NCBI GenBank assembly: GCA_001002285.1
Contig: LCLX01000004.1
Location: 1-64,000 of the forward strand
From: Microgenomates group bacterium GW2011_GWC1_46_15
GTDB taxonomy: Bacteria; Patescibacteria; Microgenomatia; UBA1400; UBA12028
Direction of reading: 5' to 3'
Length of the DNA stretch: 64,000 nt
Positions within the stretch are counted from its first letter, which is position 1; every line of letters starts with the position of its first letter. Below the pieces are notes generated by a model. That model was not told the origin of the DNA and ran no database searches. It was given only the letters and a program-made list of their open reading frames with translations. Positions 33,734 to 41,868 of this stretch are shown here, in pieces. The position numbers and the translations under genes are program-made.

Positions 33734-35149
33734 TCACAGCGTTTTTGCCTTCTCCACAGCTTGGTCAATCGTTCCGACCATGTAAAACGCCTGTTCAGGA
33801 AGCGCGTCGTGTTTGCCGTCCAAGATTTCACGGAAGCCGCGGATTGTTTCGTGGATTGGAACATACTGGCCTGGAATCGACGTGAACTGTTCGGCGACAA
33901 AGAACGGCTGAGTCAGGAACCGCTGAATTTTTCGCGCGCGCGTAACTGCCAACTTATCCTGGTCGGAAAGCTCGTCAATACCAAGAATAGCAATAATGTC
34001 CTGCAAATCTTTATATCGTTGCAACACCTTTTGCACTTGGCGCGTAACCCGGAAATGATCGTCACCCACAATTGCGGCGGTCAAAATCTTGGAGCTGGAT
34101 GTCAATGGGTCAACGGCTGGATAGAGCGCCTGTTCCACCAACGATCGCTCAAGCGAGATGGTTGAGTCCAAGTGTGCGAACGTTGTTGCCGGAGCTGGGT
34201 CGGTGTAGTCGTCAGCAGGCACGTACACAGCTTGGAACGATGTGATTGAACCTTTTTTGGTTGATGTGATGCGCTCTTGTAAAGCGGCCATCTCGGTTGC
34301 CAAGTTTGGCTGGTATCCAACGGCAGACGGAATACGGCCAAGCAGCGCGGAGACTTCCGAGCCGGCCTGCGAAAAACGGAAAATATTATCAATGAACAAC
34401 AGCACGTCCTCACCGCGGATGTCGCGGAAGTACTCTGCCATCGTGAGTGCGGTTAGCGCAATGCGCAAGCGGTTTCCGGGTGGTTCGTTCATCTGTCCAA
34501 AACACATCACAGTATCTTTGATAACGCCGGTATCGGTCATTTCGTGGTACAGATCGTTTCCTTCGCGCGTACGCTCGCCAACGCCGGCAAACACCGCGTG
34601 CCCGGAGTGCTCTTTCGCGATGTTGCGGATGAGTTCCTGGATAATAACGGTTTTTCCTGTTCCTGCACCGCCGAACGCGGCAACTTTTCCTCCGCGGGCA
34701 AATGGCGCGATCAGGTCAATGACTTTAATGCCGGTTTCCAACATCTGCGCGCTTGTTTCCTGCTGAGAAAGAAGCGGTGCTGGCTTATGGATTGGAGAGG
34801 TCAACTTCGCTTTTATCGGTGGTTTGCCGTCAATGACTTCACCAACCACGTTAAAAATGCGGCCAAGCGTTTCCTCGCCGATGGGAACGGTGATAGGAGC
34901 GCCGGTGTTTATAATTTCAACGCCGCGTTTCAACCCTTCGGTTGGGCCAAGCGCGATCGCGCGGACTTCGGTACTAGACAGTTGTTGTTCTACCTCAAGA
35001 TACACAGTGGAACCATCATCGCGTGTCATCGTGAGCGCGTTGTAAATTTCAGGAAGTTTTTCGGTAAACGTTGCGTCAACGACAGGCCCGATAATTTGGG
35101 CGACCGTGCCGATCATGTTCTTTTGTGCTTTTTGTGTTGATGTGTTCAT
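33734..35149 (-). CDS. atpD: F-type ATP synthase beta subunit
   Basis: Catalytic subunit of F1. The P-loop is GGAGTGKTVII, the catalytic Glu lies in GVGERTREGNDLY, and the ALSGR-like signature is ALLGRIPSAVGYQP. ATG 35149 is set by AAGGAG just upstream; an in-frame ATG seven codons earlier lacks one. 471 residues is normal. Confidence 0.97.
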   Translation of the reverse strand: MNTSTQKAQKNMIGTVAQIIGPVVDATFTEKLPEIYNALTMTRDDGSTVYLEVEQQLSSTEVRAIALGPTEGLKRGVEIINTGAPITVPIGEETLGRIFNVVGEVIDGKPPIKAKLTSPIHKPAPLLSQQETSAQMLETGIKVIDLIAPFARGGKVAAFGGAGTGKTVIIQELIRNIAKEHSGHAVFAGVGERTREGNDLYHEMTDTGVIKDTVMCFGQMNEPPGNRLRIALTALTMAEYFRDIRGEDVLLFIDNIFRFSQAGSEVSALLGRIPSAVGYQPNLATEMAALQERITSTKKGSITSFQAVYVPADDYTDPAPATTFAHLDSTISLERSLVEQALYPAVDPLTSSSKILTAAIVGDDHFRVTRQVQKVLQRYKDLQDIIAILGIDELSDQDKLAVTRARKIQRFLTQPFFVAEQFTSIPGQYVPIHETIRGFREILDGKHDALPEQAFYMVGTIDQAVEKAKTL

Positions 35150-35185
35150 ACTGCTCCTTTTGTTATTCACGTTCGTTTTTCGATG

Positions 35186-36049
35186 TTATCCGGCCACGCT
35201 CAGCGTCGCCGTGGTCATGTCAATGAGTTCGGTTGTAATTGCGGCTTGGCGCGATTTGTTAAACACCAACTGCAGTCCATTCATCACATCGCGGGCGTTG
35301 TCCGACGCGCTTTTCATGGCGACCATGCGGGCGGAGTGCTCACTCGCTTTTGCATCGAGCAATGTGTGATAGATTTCGACGGCAATATAGTATGGAAGCA
35401 AAAATTCCAAGATTTCTGTTGAGTTTGGTTCAAAGAGATACTCGGATTTTGCTTCAACAAGATCTGCTGGTTGCTGAATCTCTTCGGCGGGAGGCGGAAG
35501 AATCTGCTCAAACTTCACTTTTTGCGAGAGTGTTGAGACAAACTGCATGTGGACAAGATGAACGTCGCTGTACTCGCCATCCAAAAAGGCTTTCATCACA
35601 AGCTCGGCAATCGGGAGAGTGTCTTCAAACCGGATGCGGTCCGGAAGATCGGTGAACTCACCAATAATTGTGTGCCGGAACTTGAGCGCGTACTCCTTGC
35701 CTTTTTTTCCAATGACAACAAACTCTGCTTTTTTCGGTTTCATGAACTCTTCAACGGCTTTAAACAAGTTGGTGCTGAGCCCACCCGCCAAACCGCGGTT
35801 GGATGAAATCAGAACAATGAGCGATTTGGGAGCATCGTTTGTCTGCAAAAGCGGATGCATCGCCGAGTTTGTGTGGCGTGCAATCGTCTTCAACATCGTT
35901 GTTAATTTTTCTGCGTACGGCTTACCTGCAAGTGTTTGTTCCTGCGCGTGCCGCATTTTGCTTGCCGAAACCATCTCCATTGCCTTTGTAATTTGGGCAA
36001 TGTTTTTTGCGGACTTGATGCGGCGACGAATTAATCTTGATACGCTCAT
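35186..36049 (-). CDS. atpG: F-type ATP synthase gamma subunit
   Basis: The rotating central shaft: long N- and C-terminal helices (RRRIKSAKNIAQITKAMEMV and the last 60 residues) around a Rossmann-like middle domain. 287 residues, normal. Its ATG overlaps the atpA stop in ATGA. Confidence 0.96.
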   Translation of the reverse strand: MSVSRLIRRRIKSAKNIAQITKAMEMVSASKMRHAQEQTLAGKPYAEKLTTMLKTIARHTNSAMHPLLQTNDAPKSLIVLISSNRGLAGGLSTNLFKAVEEFMKPKKAEFVVIGKKGKEYALKFRHTIIGEFTDLPDRIRFEDTLPIAELVMKAFLDGEYSDVHLVHMQFVSTLSQKVKFEQILPPPAEEIQQPADLVEAKSEYLFEPNSTEILEFLLPYYIAVEIYHTLLDAKASEHSARMVAMKSASDNARDVMNGLQLVFNKSRQAAITTELIDMTTATLSVAG

Positions 36050-37551
36050 AGATGTAGCTCGGAATGAATATCGTTAAACGTTGTGAGTGCCTTTTGTAAC
36101 GCTTTTTCGGTGTCTTCGATGATTTTTCCTTCAGCTTTGATGGACTTTAGGATCGCTGGTTCATCGGCTTTCAGATACATAGTCGCGAGCTCTTCCCACA
36201 TGCGTGTTTTTTCCAGTGAAACGGAATCAAGGTAGCCGTTGGTTGCGGCGTAAATCACTGCGACCTGGTCTTCTACCGGCATTGGTTTGTCCCAATCTTG
36301 GTTCAAGATGGTGGATACGCGCGCCCCGCGGTCAAGCTGAGCTTTTGTTTTTGCGTCCAAGTCAGAAGAAAACTGCGCGAATGCCGCCAACTCACGGTAC
36401 TGCGCCAAGTCCAACCGCATTTTTCCGGCAACCTGCTTCATTGTCTTTAATTGTGCGGCAGAACCCACGCGTGAAACAGAAAGTCCCACGTTAATAGCGG
36501 GCTTGACGCCAGAGTTAAACAAGTCGGTTTCAAGATAAATCTGGCCATCGGTAATCGAAATCACGTTTGTCGGAATAAATGCTGATACATCCGAAGCCTG
36601 TGTTTCAATAATCGGCAGAGCGGTAATCGAACCACCACCATATTTTTCATCAAGACGGCACGCACGCTCGAGCAAGCGGGAGTGAAGGTAGAAGACATCA
36701 CCTGGATACGCTTCACGACCGGAAGGTCTGCGAAGCAACAATGAAATCTCGCGGTATGCCACGGCGTGTTTGGATAAGTCATCGTAAATCACCAAGACAT
36801 CTTTGCCTTGTTTCAAAAAGTACTCCGCAATCGCGACGCCGGCGTATGGCGCCAAGAACTGCGATGTTGCCGAGTCGGAAGCGGTAGCTGCAACAACCAC
36901 GGTGTAGTCCATCGAGCCAGTTTTTTCGAATAGCGCAACTGTTTGCGCAACGTAACTGCGTTTTTGCCCAATCGCTACATACACACAAATGACGTTCTGC
37001 CCGCGCTGGTTCAAGATCGTGCCAAGCCCAATGGAAGATTTTCCAGTTCCGCGGTCGCCGATAATCAGCTCACGCTGTCCCCGACCAACTGGAATCATGG
37101 CATCAATCGCTTTAATACCGGTTTGTAGCGGAACAGTAACCATTTTGCGCGTAATCACACCCGGGGCAACTTTTTCTAACGGCTGGTATGTTTTAACAGC
37201 GATTGGCGCTTTGCCGTCTAGCGCGCGTCCAAGCGGATCAACAACGCGGCCAACAATGTCATCCGAAACGCCGATAGAAAGGAGGCGGCCGGTTGTCTGC
37301 ACGGTGTCGCCTGCGCGGATATCGCGATTTTCAGTGAGCAACACCACGCCAACGTTGTCTTTTTTTAAGTTGAGCGCAAGCGCGAACGTGTCTTTGCCAA
37401 CCAACACAAGCTCGCCCAACATGACGTCATCTAAACCGGAAATGGTTGCAATGCCGTCGCCAAAGTTCGTGATGGTTCCAACGCTTTGTTTGGTTGTTTC
37501 CAACTTTGCGCCCGCGAGCTGTTTTTTAATTTCAGAAAGAAAATCTGTCAT
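36046..37551 (-). CDS. atpA: F-type ATP synthase alpha subunit
   Basis: Non-catalytic nucleotide-binding subunit of F1: P-loop GDRGTGKSSIG at about residue 170, arginine finger in the segment with VGLSVSRVGSAAQ. 501 residues, normal. Overlaps atpH and atpG by ATGA at both ends, so the F1 genes are translationally coupled. Confidence 0.97.
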   Translation of the reverse strand: MTDFLSEIKKQLAGAKLETTKQSVGTITNFGDGIATISGLDDVMLGELVLVGKDTFALALNLKKDNVGVVLLTENRDIRAGDTVQTTGRLLSIGVSDDIVGRVVDPLGRALDGKAPIAVKTYQPLEKVAPGVITRKMVTVPLQTGIKAIDAMIPVGRGQRELIIGDRGTGKSSIGLGTILNQRGQNVICVYVAIGQKRSYVAQTVALFEKTGSMDYTVVVAATASDSATSQFLAPYAGVAIAEYFLKQGKDVLVIYDDLSKHAVAYREISLLLRRPSGREAYPGDVFYLHSRLLERACRLDEKYGGGSITALPIIETQASDVSAFIPTNVISITDGQIYLETDLFNSGVKPAINVGLSVSRVGSAAQLKTMKQVAGKMRLDLAQYRELAAFAQFSSDLDAKTKAQLDRGARVSTILNQDWDKPMPVEDQVAVIYAATNGYLDSVSLEKTRMWEELATMYLKADEPAILKSIKAEGKIIEDTEKALQKALTTFNDIHSELHL

Positions 37552-37763
37552 GATGTCCTCAACTGTTCTAGTTTTCCGCGCAACGATGCGTCATATACCG
37601 TTGATCCAACCCGCACGCGGACTCCACCAAGAATCTCAGGATTAAGCTCCGTGGTGTACGACTCCGTGCCGAACGATTTTTTCAGCATCGCTTTCAGTGT
37701 TTGCGCCTGTTGCGTGGAAAGCGGAACGACTGTTTCAACGACAACAGATGTGTTTTTTGCCAT
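37548..37763 (-). CDS. atpH: F-type ATP synthase delta subunit, very short form
   Basis: Only 71 residues, against about 175 in typical delta/OSCP. What is present matches the C-terminal region (LNPEILGGVRVRVGSTVYDASLRGKLEQL), which contacts subunit b. The N-terminal six-helix domain that binds the top of alpha is absent, and the gap to atpF is only 26 nt, so no missing part is encoded there. Gene order (F-H-A) confirms identity. Confidence 0.85.
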   Translation of the reverse strand: MAKNTSVVVETVVPLSTQQAQTLKAMLKKSFGTESYTTELNPEILGGVRVRVGSTVYDASLRGKLEQLRTS

Positions 37764-37789
37764 ACATTTTCTTTCCAGTTCGACTACTT

Positions 37790-38275
37790 TTACATCGCCT
37801 GCGCAAGTTCTTTCAGTCCTTTGTCAATCAGTCCAGCGTGCGCTTTCTTATCCACAGCTTTACCAACTACTTTTTCGGTAACAGCGTACACCGCGTCAAC
37901 AAATTCTTTGCGCATCGCAGCATGCTCGCCTTTTTTTTCAAGCTCCCACGACTTCATCGCCTTTTCTTTGTCGAGCTTGATCTCCGCACGGGCTTTTTCC
38001 GTAAGCTCTTTTTTTAACTCAGTGGCTTGCTCACGCGCTTTCTCCATCATTTTTGCGGACTCTTTTTCGGCGCGAACTTTTTCTTTTTTCTTGAGCTCGT
38101 CAATCGCGTCTTTCTCTTTGAGCGATTCTTCAGCAGCCCTATCCGCGTCGTGAATCTTTTTCGCGCGCTCATCCAGCACCTTTATCACCGGTTTGTAGAC
38201 GAGGAACACAATCGCGCCAAACACCACGCCAAAGTTCAGTACCTGGAACAAAATTTGGTCAAGTTTAATATCCAT
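37790..38275 (-). CDS. atpF: F-type ATP synthase b subunit
   Basis: Peripheral stalk: an N-terminal membrane helix (residues 8-28) and a long charged coiled coil to residue 140. 161 residues, normal. It lies 10 nt after atpE and partners the shortened delta. Confidence 0.95.
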   Translation of the reverse strand: MDIKLDQILFQVLNFGVVFGAIVFLVYKPVIKVLDERAKKIHDADRAAEESLKEKDAIDELKKKEKVRAEKESAKMMEKAREQATELKKELTEKARAEIKLDKEKAMKSWELEKKGEHAAMRKEFVDAVYAVTEKVVGKAVDKKAHAGLIDKGLKELAQAM

Positions 38276-38285
38276 AGATGCTCCT

Positions 38286-38498
38286 TTAGACGAACTTTAC
38301 GATCAGCGCGACCACAAGCGCATAAATGGCGATAGCTTCGGCAAACGCCATACCAAGAATCATGTTCGTTTGAATCTTGGACAACGCTTCAGGATTGCGT
38401 CCAATTGCCTGAAGACCAGCCGCCACGAGCAACCCAATACCAATACCAGGGCCGATTGCTCCCAACCCCATTGCTAATCCCATTGCGAGATCTTTCAT
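38286..38498 (-). CDS. atpE: F-type ATP synthase c subunit
   Basis: Proteolipid ring subunit, 70 residues, two helices joined by a polar RNPE loop. The ion-binding Glu is in FAEAIAIYAL. Helix 1 has GPGIGIG, without the Gln, and helix 2 lacks the Ser/Thr after Glu; both are expected in Na+-type rings. The sequence therefore favours proton coupling. Confidence 0.96.
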   Translation of the reverse strand: MKDLAMGLAMGLGAIGPGIGIGLLVAAGLQAIGRNPEALSKIQTNMILGMAFAEAIAIYALVVALIVKFV

Positions 38499-38566
38499 AG
38501 ACCCTCCTCTATATTCGTATAGTTTTTCGACTACGTCCTTCTGGTGCGCTCCCTGCGCCCGCTCTC

Positions 38567-39325
38567 CTAATGCTCTTCACCGTGGCCAATTGTAGCCATG
38601 TTAAAGAATACCAGGGAAAGCATTGAAAACACCAGGGCTTGGATAAAGCCCACAAACAACTCCATACCATAGAACGGCATCGGGATAATGAGTGGAACAA
38701 GCGCGGTCATCACGGTAAGTAGAACTTCACCCGCGAAAATGTTTCCGAACAACCGGAACGCAAACGACACAATTTTTGCCACTTCAAGGACTAACTCGAG
38801 CACGCCAACAAAAAAGTTGAGCGGGTTGCTAAAGTTGATGAACTTCGAAAAGTACTTGAGTTTTTGAAAGGAGTACCCAAAGACTTGCGTGAGCACAACC
38901 GAGATGAGCGCGAGCGCGATGGTCATATTAAGGTCAGCCGTTCCTGCGCGGAAGTATGGGACAAAAATATTTTCTTCCCCATGGTGTTCCCAGATTCCAA
39001 TAGAGCCAACGCCCGGAATGAGTCCAGCCCAGTTGTTGACGAGAATGAAGATGAAAAAAGAAACGATCAACGGACCAAAAAGGTGCGCCCGTTTGCCCGT
39101 TCCCACAACGCCCGTCGTGAGATTCTGCAGAGACTCGATGATAAACTCCACGAGTATGCGGAAGCGGGAGTTTTTTGATGTGGAAGTTACCGCTCGGTTT
39201 GCGCAGACCGCGAATACAATGAGAAGCGCGGTGACCAAAACACTGGTGAACATCGAGTTGGTTACAACAAACTGTCCGAGGTGGAAAATGGGTTCAGCCG
39301 AGATTGATATCTGTATTGCGGACAT
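38567..39325 (-). CDS. atpB: F-type ATP synthase a subunit
   Basis: Proton-channel subunit with 5-6 membrane helices. The essential Arg region is SFAFRLFGNIFAGE. 252 residues from ATG 39325; an in-frame GTG at 39334 is possible. First gene of the operon atpBEFHAGDC; no atpI precedes it. Confidence 0.95.
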   Translation of the reverse strand: MSAIQISISAEPIFHLGQFVVTNSMFTSVLVTALLIVFAVCANRAVTSTSKNSRFRILVEFIIESLQNLTTGVVGTGKRAHLFGPLIVSFFIFILVNNWAGLIPGVGSIGIWEHHGEENIFVPYFRAGTADLNMTIALALISVVLTQVFGYSFQKLKYFSKFINFSNPLNFFVGVLELVLEVAKIVSFAFRLFGNIFAGEVLLTVMTALVPLIIPMPFYGMELFVGFIQALVFSMLSLVFFNMATIGHGEEH

Positions 39326-39357
39326 AAAAAACACCCATCTTTGCGATGTTTATTCAC

Positions 39358-39386
39358 ATTGTATGGGAAGAACTCGAGTTTCGCAA
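39358..39386 (-). promoter_or_regulatory. Promoter of the atp operon
   Basis: On the minus strand TTGCGA (39386-39381) and TACAAT (39363-39358) are 17 nt apart, 30 nt upstream of atpB. Confidence 0.6.
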
Positions 39387-39390
39387 GTCG

Positions 39391-39419
39391 TTGATTTTCA
39401 CGCGGCTTCTTGATATGAT
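39391..39419 (+). promoter_or_regulatory. Promoter of the amber-interrupted gene
   Basis: TTGATT (39391-39396) and TATGAT (39414-39419), 17 nt apart, divergent from the atp promoter with 4 nt between the -35 boxes. Confidence 0.55.
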
Positions 39420-39464
39420 GTCAAGTTACAGAGTTGTTTTCCTTTATTTTCTGCCCACATTTTT

Positions 39465-40031
39465 ATGCCAAGTTCAAAAGATCTGTTATTAGAGTATGTT
39501 CCGCAAGAAGCGTATGAAAGAGCTCCTGTTAAAGTAAGTGAAGATTTACTTTCTGTCGTTGAACGCATAGCTCGGGTGCTTCCACCAGAAAAAGTCTGGA
39601 AATGGTTTTCGAGTACTCCAGGAGAAACCAGAAGAGAAATCCGTTTTCCGTACGCTAGAATAGATGCGCTGACACTTGCGACCGAAATAACTATTGATAC
39701 ACTAACGATATATCCCCCAACAAGTCCAGAATAGTTTGAAAAGGAGTATGAAGAAGCAGCTTCTTATGCATTACAAGCATTGATTTGGGTTGAAATAGGA
39801 TTTGGAGGATTAGAGAATTTGGCAAAAAGCCCAGCATCGAGAAATTGGACTTCTGGAGTTGGTCATTTCGTAGATGATAAGCAGAGAGAAAAAGGCATTA
39901 TGACAACGGGGCGTGAAATGTATATGAGGTGTTTAAGAGCATTTTTGAAGTTTCGTAGAGAGCATGGTATTACCAGTGATTGTTTTACGGAGTACCACCT
40001 CGAGTATCTTTTAGACACGATTGAGGGATGA
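39465..40031 (+). pseudogene. Unknown 188-codon gene interrupted by one in-frame TAG
   Basis: Two open stretches in the same frame, 39465-39731 and 39735-40031, are split by a single TAG at 39732. The sequence on both sides reads as one protein: the codons after TAG continue FEKEYEEAASYALQALIWVEIGFG without any start codon. The C-terminal part (helical; EYHLEYLLDTIEG end) has no family I recognise. It could be a fresh nonsense mutation, a sequencing error, or readthrough. Its end overlaps the opposite-strand DUF5678-like gene by 21 nt. Confidence 0.6.
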
Positions 40032-40193
40032 GTTCACTGCAGGAACAAGAAGAATGTCCCGCTTCATGCCTTTGACCTTTTCACAAATTTTGGAGAAAGA
40101 TTGAGCCTTAGCAACGACGATATTTTTTTTACTAATCGCAAGCCAACCTAATGAATTTTTCTTGAGGGGAGAGCGTAAATCACGAGCATTCAT
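40011..40193 (-). CDS. Possible DUF5678-like small protein, 60 aa
   Basis: LGWLAISKKNIVVAKAQSF followed by a Lys-rich helix and ILLVPAVNS resembles the DUF5678 pattern (short strand pair, helix, strand; protein of unknown function). ATG 40193 is preferred over the longer frame from 40232. No strong ribosome site. It is convergent with the amber-interrupted gene. Confidence 0.45.
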   Translation of the reverse strand: MNARDLRSPLKKNSLGWLAISKKNIVVAKAQSFSKICEKVKGMKRDILLVPAVNSSLNRV

Positions 40194-40263
40194 ATATGCT
40201 GAAAATGTACCACAAGAAACAGTTCGAAACAAGTGGATATTATGTACTCAATTTATGCCGATT

Positions 40264-40292
40264 TTGACTCAAGATACATCAAGGTGTATACT
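40264..40292 (+). promoter_or_regulatory. Strong promoter of the leader RNA at 40300
   Basis: TTGACT (40264-40269) and TATACT (40287-40292), 17 nt apart, close to consensus. It is the best -35/-10 pair in the window. Confidence 0.75.
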
Positions 40293-40301
40293 GATTTCCG
40301 T

Positions 40302-40382
40302 ATGAATATCGTAAAGTTGTGCTCTTCGTTTTGGAAGCATTACCGTACCCGCATCTTTAAGGGGCTCTTTTCTCGTACCTAA
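40302..40382 (+). CDS. Putative 26-aa leader peptide
   Basis: The frame starts 9 nt after the -10 box, so the transcript would be almost leaderless, and ends with TAA at 40382. The peptide is basic and aromatic (SFWKHYRTR in the middle). Its codons 20-22 overlap the first arm of the attenuator-like structure, so ribosome position could decide which hairpin forms. Confidence 0.45.
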   Translation: MNIVKLCSSFWKHYRTRIFKGLFSRT

Positions 40383-40429
40383 CGACAGACGTGTAGTGTG
40401 TTCGAGCCCCTGACAAGAGGGGCTTTTTT
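40360..40429 (+). promoter_or_regulatory. Attenuator-like three-arm RNA structure
   Basis: Arm A AGGGGCTC (40360-40367) can pair with arm B GAGCCCCT (40404-40411). Arm B can instead pair with arm C AGGGGCT (40418-40424), which is followed by six T and forms a terminator. This mutual exclusivity is the hallmark of transcription attenuation. Confidence 0.6.
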
Positions 40430-40439
40430 GTATATGGAG

Positions 40440-40463
40440 AAAGTCCCCGAAGGAGACTTTTTT
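40440..40463 (+). terminator. Second terminator hairpin
   Basis: AAAGTC (40440-40445) pairs with GACTTT (40455-40460), with inner CC/GG pairs around GAA and a T tail. It lies just after the first terminator, giving tandem termination. Confidence 0.6.
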
Positions 40464-40515
40464 ACCCAAAACACCTCACGCACAGATAGAAAGAAATGAA
40501 GAAAGTACTCGATGT

Positions 40516-40665
40516 ATGAAAATACAGACCATAGAAAAAATGTTGAGCATTGCTGCCGCATGCGCGGCGATTGTCTCAGCCGCCATCATGACAAAACAAG
40601 TTGTTACTCCAGCGCAAAGTATTCAAAACGTTTCGCAGGGGGTGATTCAGCCGTGCGTAAAATAG
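40516..40665 (+). CDS. Small 49-aa protein with an N-terminal membrane or signal segment
   Basis: The frame encodes MKIQTIEKM, then a small-residue hydrophobic stretch (LSIAAACAAIVSAAIM) and a polar tail ending QPCVK. It may be a secreted or membrane peptide. The ribosome site is weak. It is the first frame downstream of the attenuator-like leader and its most likely regulated target. Confidence 0.4.
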   Translation: MKIQTIEKMLSIAAACAAIVSAAIMTKQVVTPAQSIQNVSQGVIQPCVK

Positions 40666-40739
40666 TTCACTCCAGCGTTATGATTTTTCTTTGTAGTATA
40701 ATTGGCAACAATATAACATCCTGCTCCGAAAGGAAAAAT

Positions 40740-41087
40740 ATGGCAGTGGAAGCTCCAGGAGAATCACGAGTAGAGGTTCCAGAAACCCTTCGGAATAGAC
40801 AGTTTTTTCTCGCTCGTCCGGGAGTGTGCGCAGTGAAGTTACAAAACGGCCTGGTAGTTGAGTTGCCGGTTGGTGGAAAAATAAACCCGGAACAATGGGG
40901 CGAATCGTTTGTTGAGTATGTGAATTTGGCATTGCTTGCTCTTGAAGCTCCAGGAAGATTTGCAAGAATGCAGGAATATACTGATGGCAGAGTTTCGTTC
41001 CCCATAGCGCAGAATTGGTTCGGTTGGGGACGTGAAAGAATCGGAGCTAACGGGAGAATATTTACTCTATTTGGTTCATATCATTAA
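40740..41087 (+). CDS. Unknown 115-aa protein
   Basis: ATG 40740 follows AAAGGA, and TATAAT is at 40697-40702; the longer frame from 40512 is rejected. The protein is beta-rich at first (RPGVCAVKLQNGLVVELPVGG) and then helical. No known family. Its TAA shares an A with the ATG of the NUDIX gene, so the two are translationally coupled. Confidence 0.6.
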   Translation: MAVEAPGESRVEVPETLRNRQFFLARPGVCAVKLQNGLVVELPVGGKINPEQWGESFVEYVNLALLALEAPGRFARMQEYTDGRVSFPIAQNWFGWGRERIGANGRIFTLFGSYH

Positions 41088-41536
41088 TGAAAAAAGTTCA
41101 AAGTATTGGTGTTGTTGTGTTTAATGGGGATGCCGTACTTTTGGTGCGCAGCGGTCCAACCGCATCTCATTTCGAAGGAAAAAATGGGCTGCCGTCGGGA
41201 AAAGTTGAGCGCGATGAAACAAACGAGGAAGCGGCAGTTCGTGAACTCAGTGAAGAAACTGGACTTATCACTTCTATTGAAGATCTTCATCCAATCAAAA
41301 CCTTTACGGCAACCATAGAACAAAAACAGGGACCTGTCACGTTTGTTTGGCATACTTTTCTTTGCACAAAATATGAGGGAACACTCAGCTCGTCAAAAGA
41401 AACAACTCCGTATTGGGTGAAGATAGGCGAACTTTCAAAAATTAAAAATCTTTTACCAAACATCGAAACGGCAGTGGAGCTTGCGAAATCTGTGACCCCA
41501 TCCGGATTTACGACTCGCTTCGCTCGCATGCACTAG
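41087..41536 (+). CDS. NUDIX hydrolase with a tRNA-derived C-terminal tail
   Basis: Hydrolyses a nucleoside diphosphate linked to another moiety; the substrate is not predictable. The NUDIX box GKVERDETNEEAAVRELSEETGL (residues about 40-62) is intact, including REXXEE. 149 residues is normal. The last 17 residues (VTPSGF onward) are encoded by a copy of the 3' end of the neighbouring tRNA-Glu, so the original C-terminus has been replaced. It is coupled to the upstream gene by a TAATG overlap. Confidence 0.88.
   Translation: MKKVQSIGVVVFNGDAVLLVRSGPTASHFEGKNGLPSGKVERDETNEEAAVRELSEETGLITSIEDLHPIKTFTATIEQKQGPVTFVWHTFLCTKYEGTLSSSKETTPYWVKIGELSKIKNLLPNIETAVELAKSVTPSGFTTRFARMH
41490..41508 (+). 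repeat. 19-bp direct repeat, copy 1 (tRNA-Glu 3' end fragment)
   Basis: Identical to 41639-41657, the 3' acceptor and T-arm portion of tRNA-Glu. It lies inside the NUDIX coding region. tRNA 3' ends are usual integrase attachment sites. Confidence 0.7.
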
Positions 41537-41607
41537 GCAGGCTCATTGCATTCGCTTGCCGTCGCGGACCTACGGTCATTCAAAGTCGTCTTGCGATCAA
41601 TAGCTAC

Positions 41608-41633
41608 AAAAAATTACCTTGTCGGTAATTTTT
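41608..41633. terminator. Bidirectional terminator between NUDIX gene and tRNA-Glu
   Basis: AAAATTACC and GGTAATTTT form a perfect stem around TTGTC, with A and T tracts on either side. It would end transcription of the NUDIX gene and of the tRNA-Lys-Glu unit from the other side. Confidence 0.75.
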
Positions 41634-41638
41634 CATAG

Positions 41639-41657
41639 CTGTGACCCCATCCGGATT
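41639..41657 (+). repeat. 19-bp direct repeat, copy 2 (within tRNA-Glu)
   Basis: The tRNA-resident copy of the repeat at 41490-41508; the copies are 149 bp apart. Confidence 0.7.
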
Positions 41658-41715
41658 CGAACCGGAGATCTTCAGGATGAAAACCTGACGTCCTAGGCCA
41701 CTAGACGATGGGGCC
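41642..41715 (-). tRNA. tRNA-Glu (anticodon TTC)
   Basis: Acceptor GGCCCCA pairs with TGGGGTC, discriminator A. The anticodon stem TCAGG/CCTGA carries loop TTTTCAT, giving TTC. CCA is not encoded. Confidence 0.94.
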
Positions 41716-41756
41716 GTTCACTTGCTTTTGCACTCACTGTACCACTCTTCACACTG

Positions 41757-41828
41757 TGAGCCCGGTGCGGATCGAACGCACGACACAGAGCTTAAAAGGC
41801 TCCTGCTCTACCACTGAGCTACGGGCCC
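41757..41828 (-). tRNA. tRNA-Lys (anticodon TTT)
   Basis: Acceptor GGGCCCG pairs with CGGGCTC (one G-T), discriminator A. The anticodon stem GGAGC/GCTCT carries loop CTTTTAA, giving TTT. It is upstream of tRNA-Glu on the same strand and probably co-transcribed. Confidence 0.94.
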
Positions 41829-41868
41829 GTTCAGTACTCCATCTCTGGAGGAACGATACGATATTGTA

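Noticed and set aside
38286..38498. Sodium-coupled ATP synthase
   Set aside because: The c subunit lacks the Gln in helix 1 and the Ser/Thr next to the ion-binding Glu.
40512..40739. 76-codon N-terminal extension of the 115-aa gene
   Set aside because: ATG 40740 has its own ribosome site and -10 box, and the extension overlaps a better 49-codon frame.
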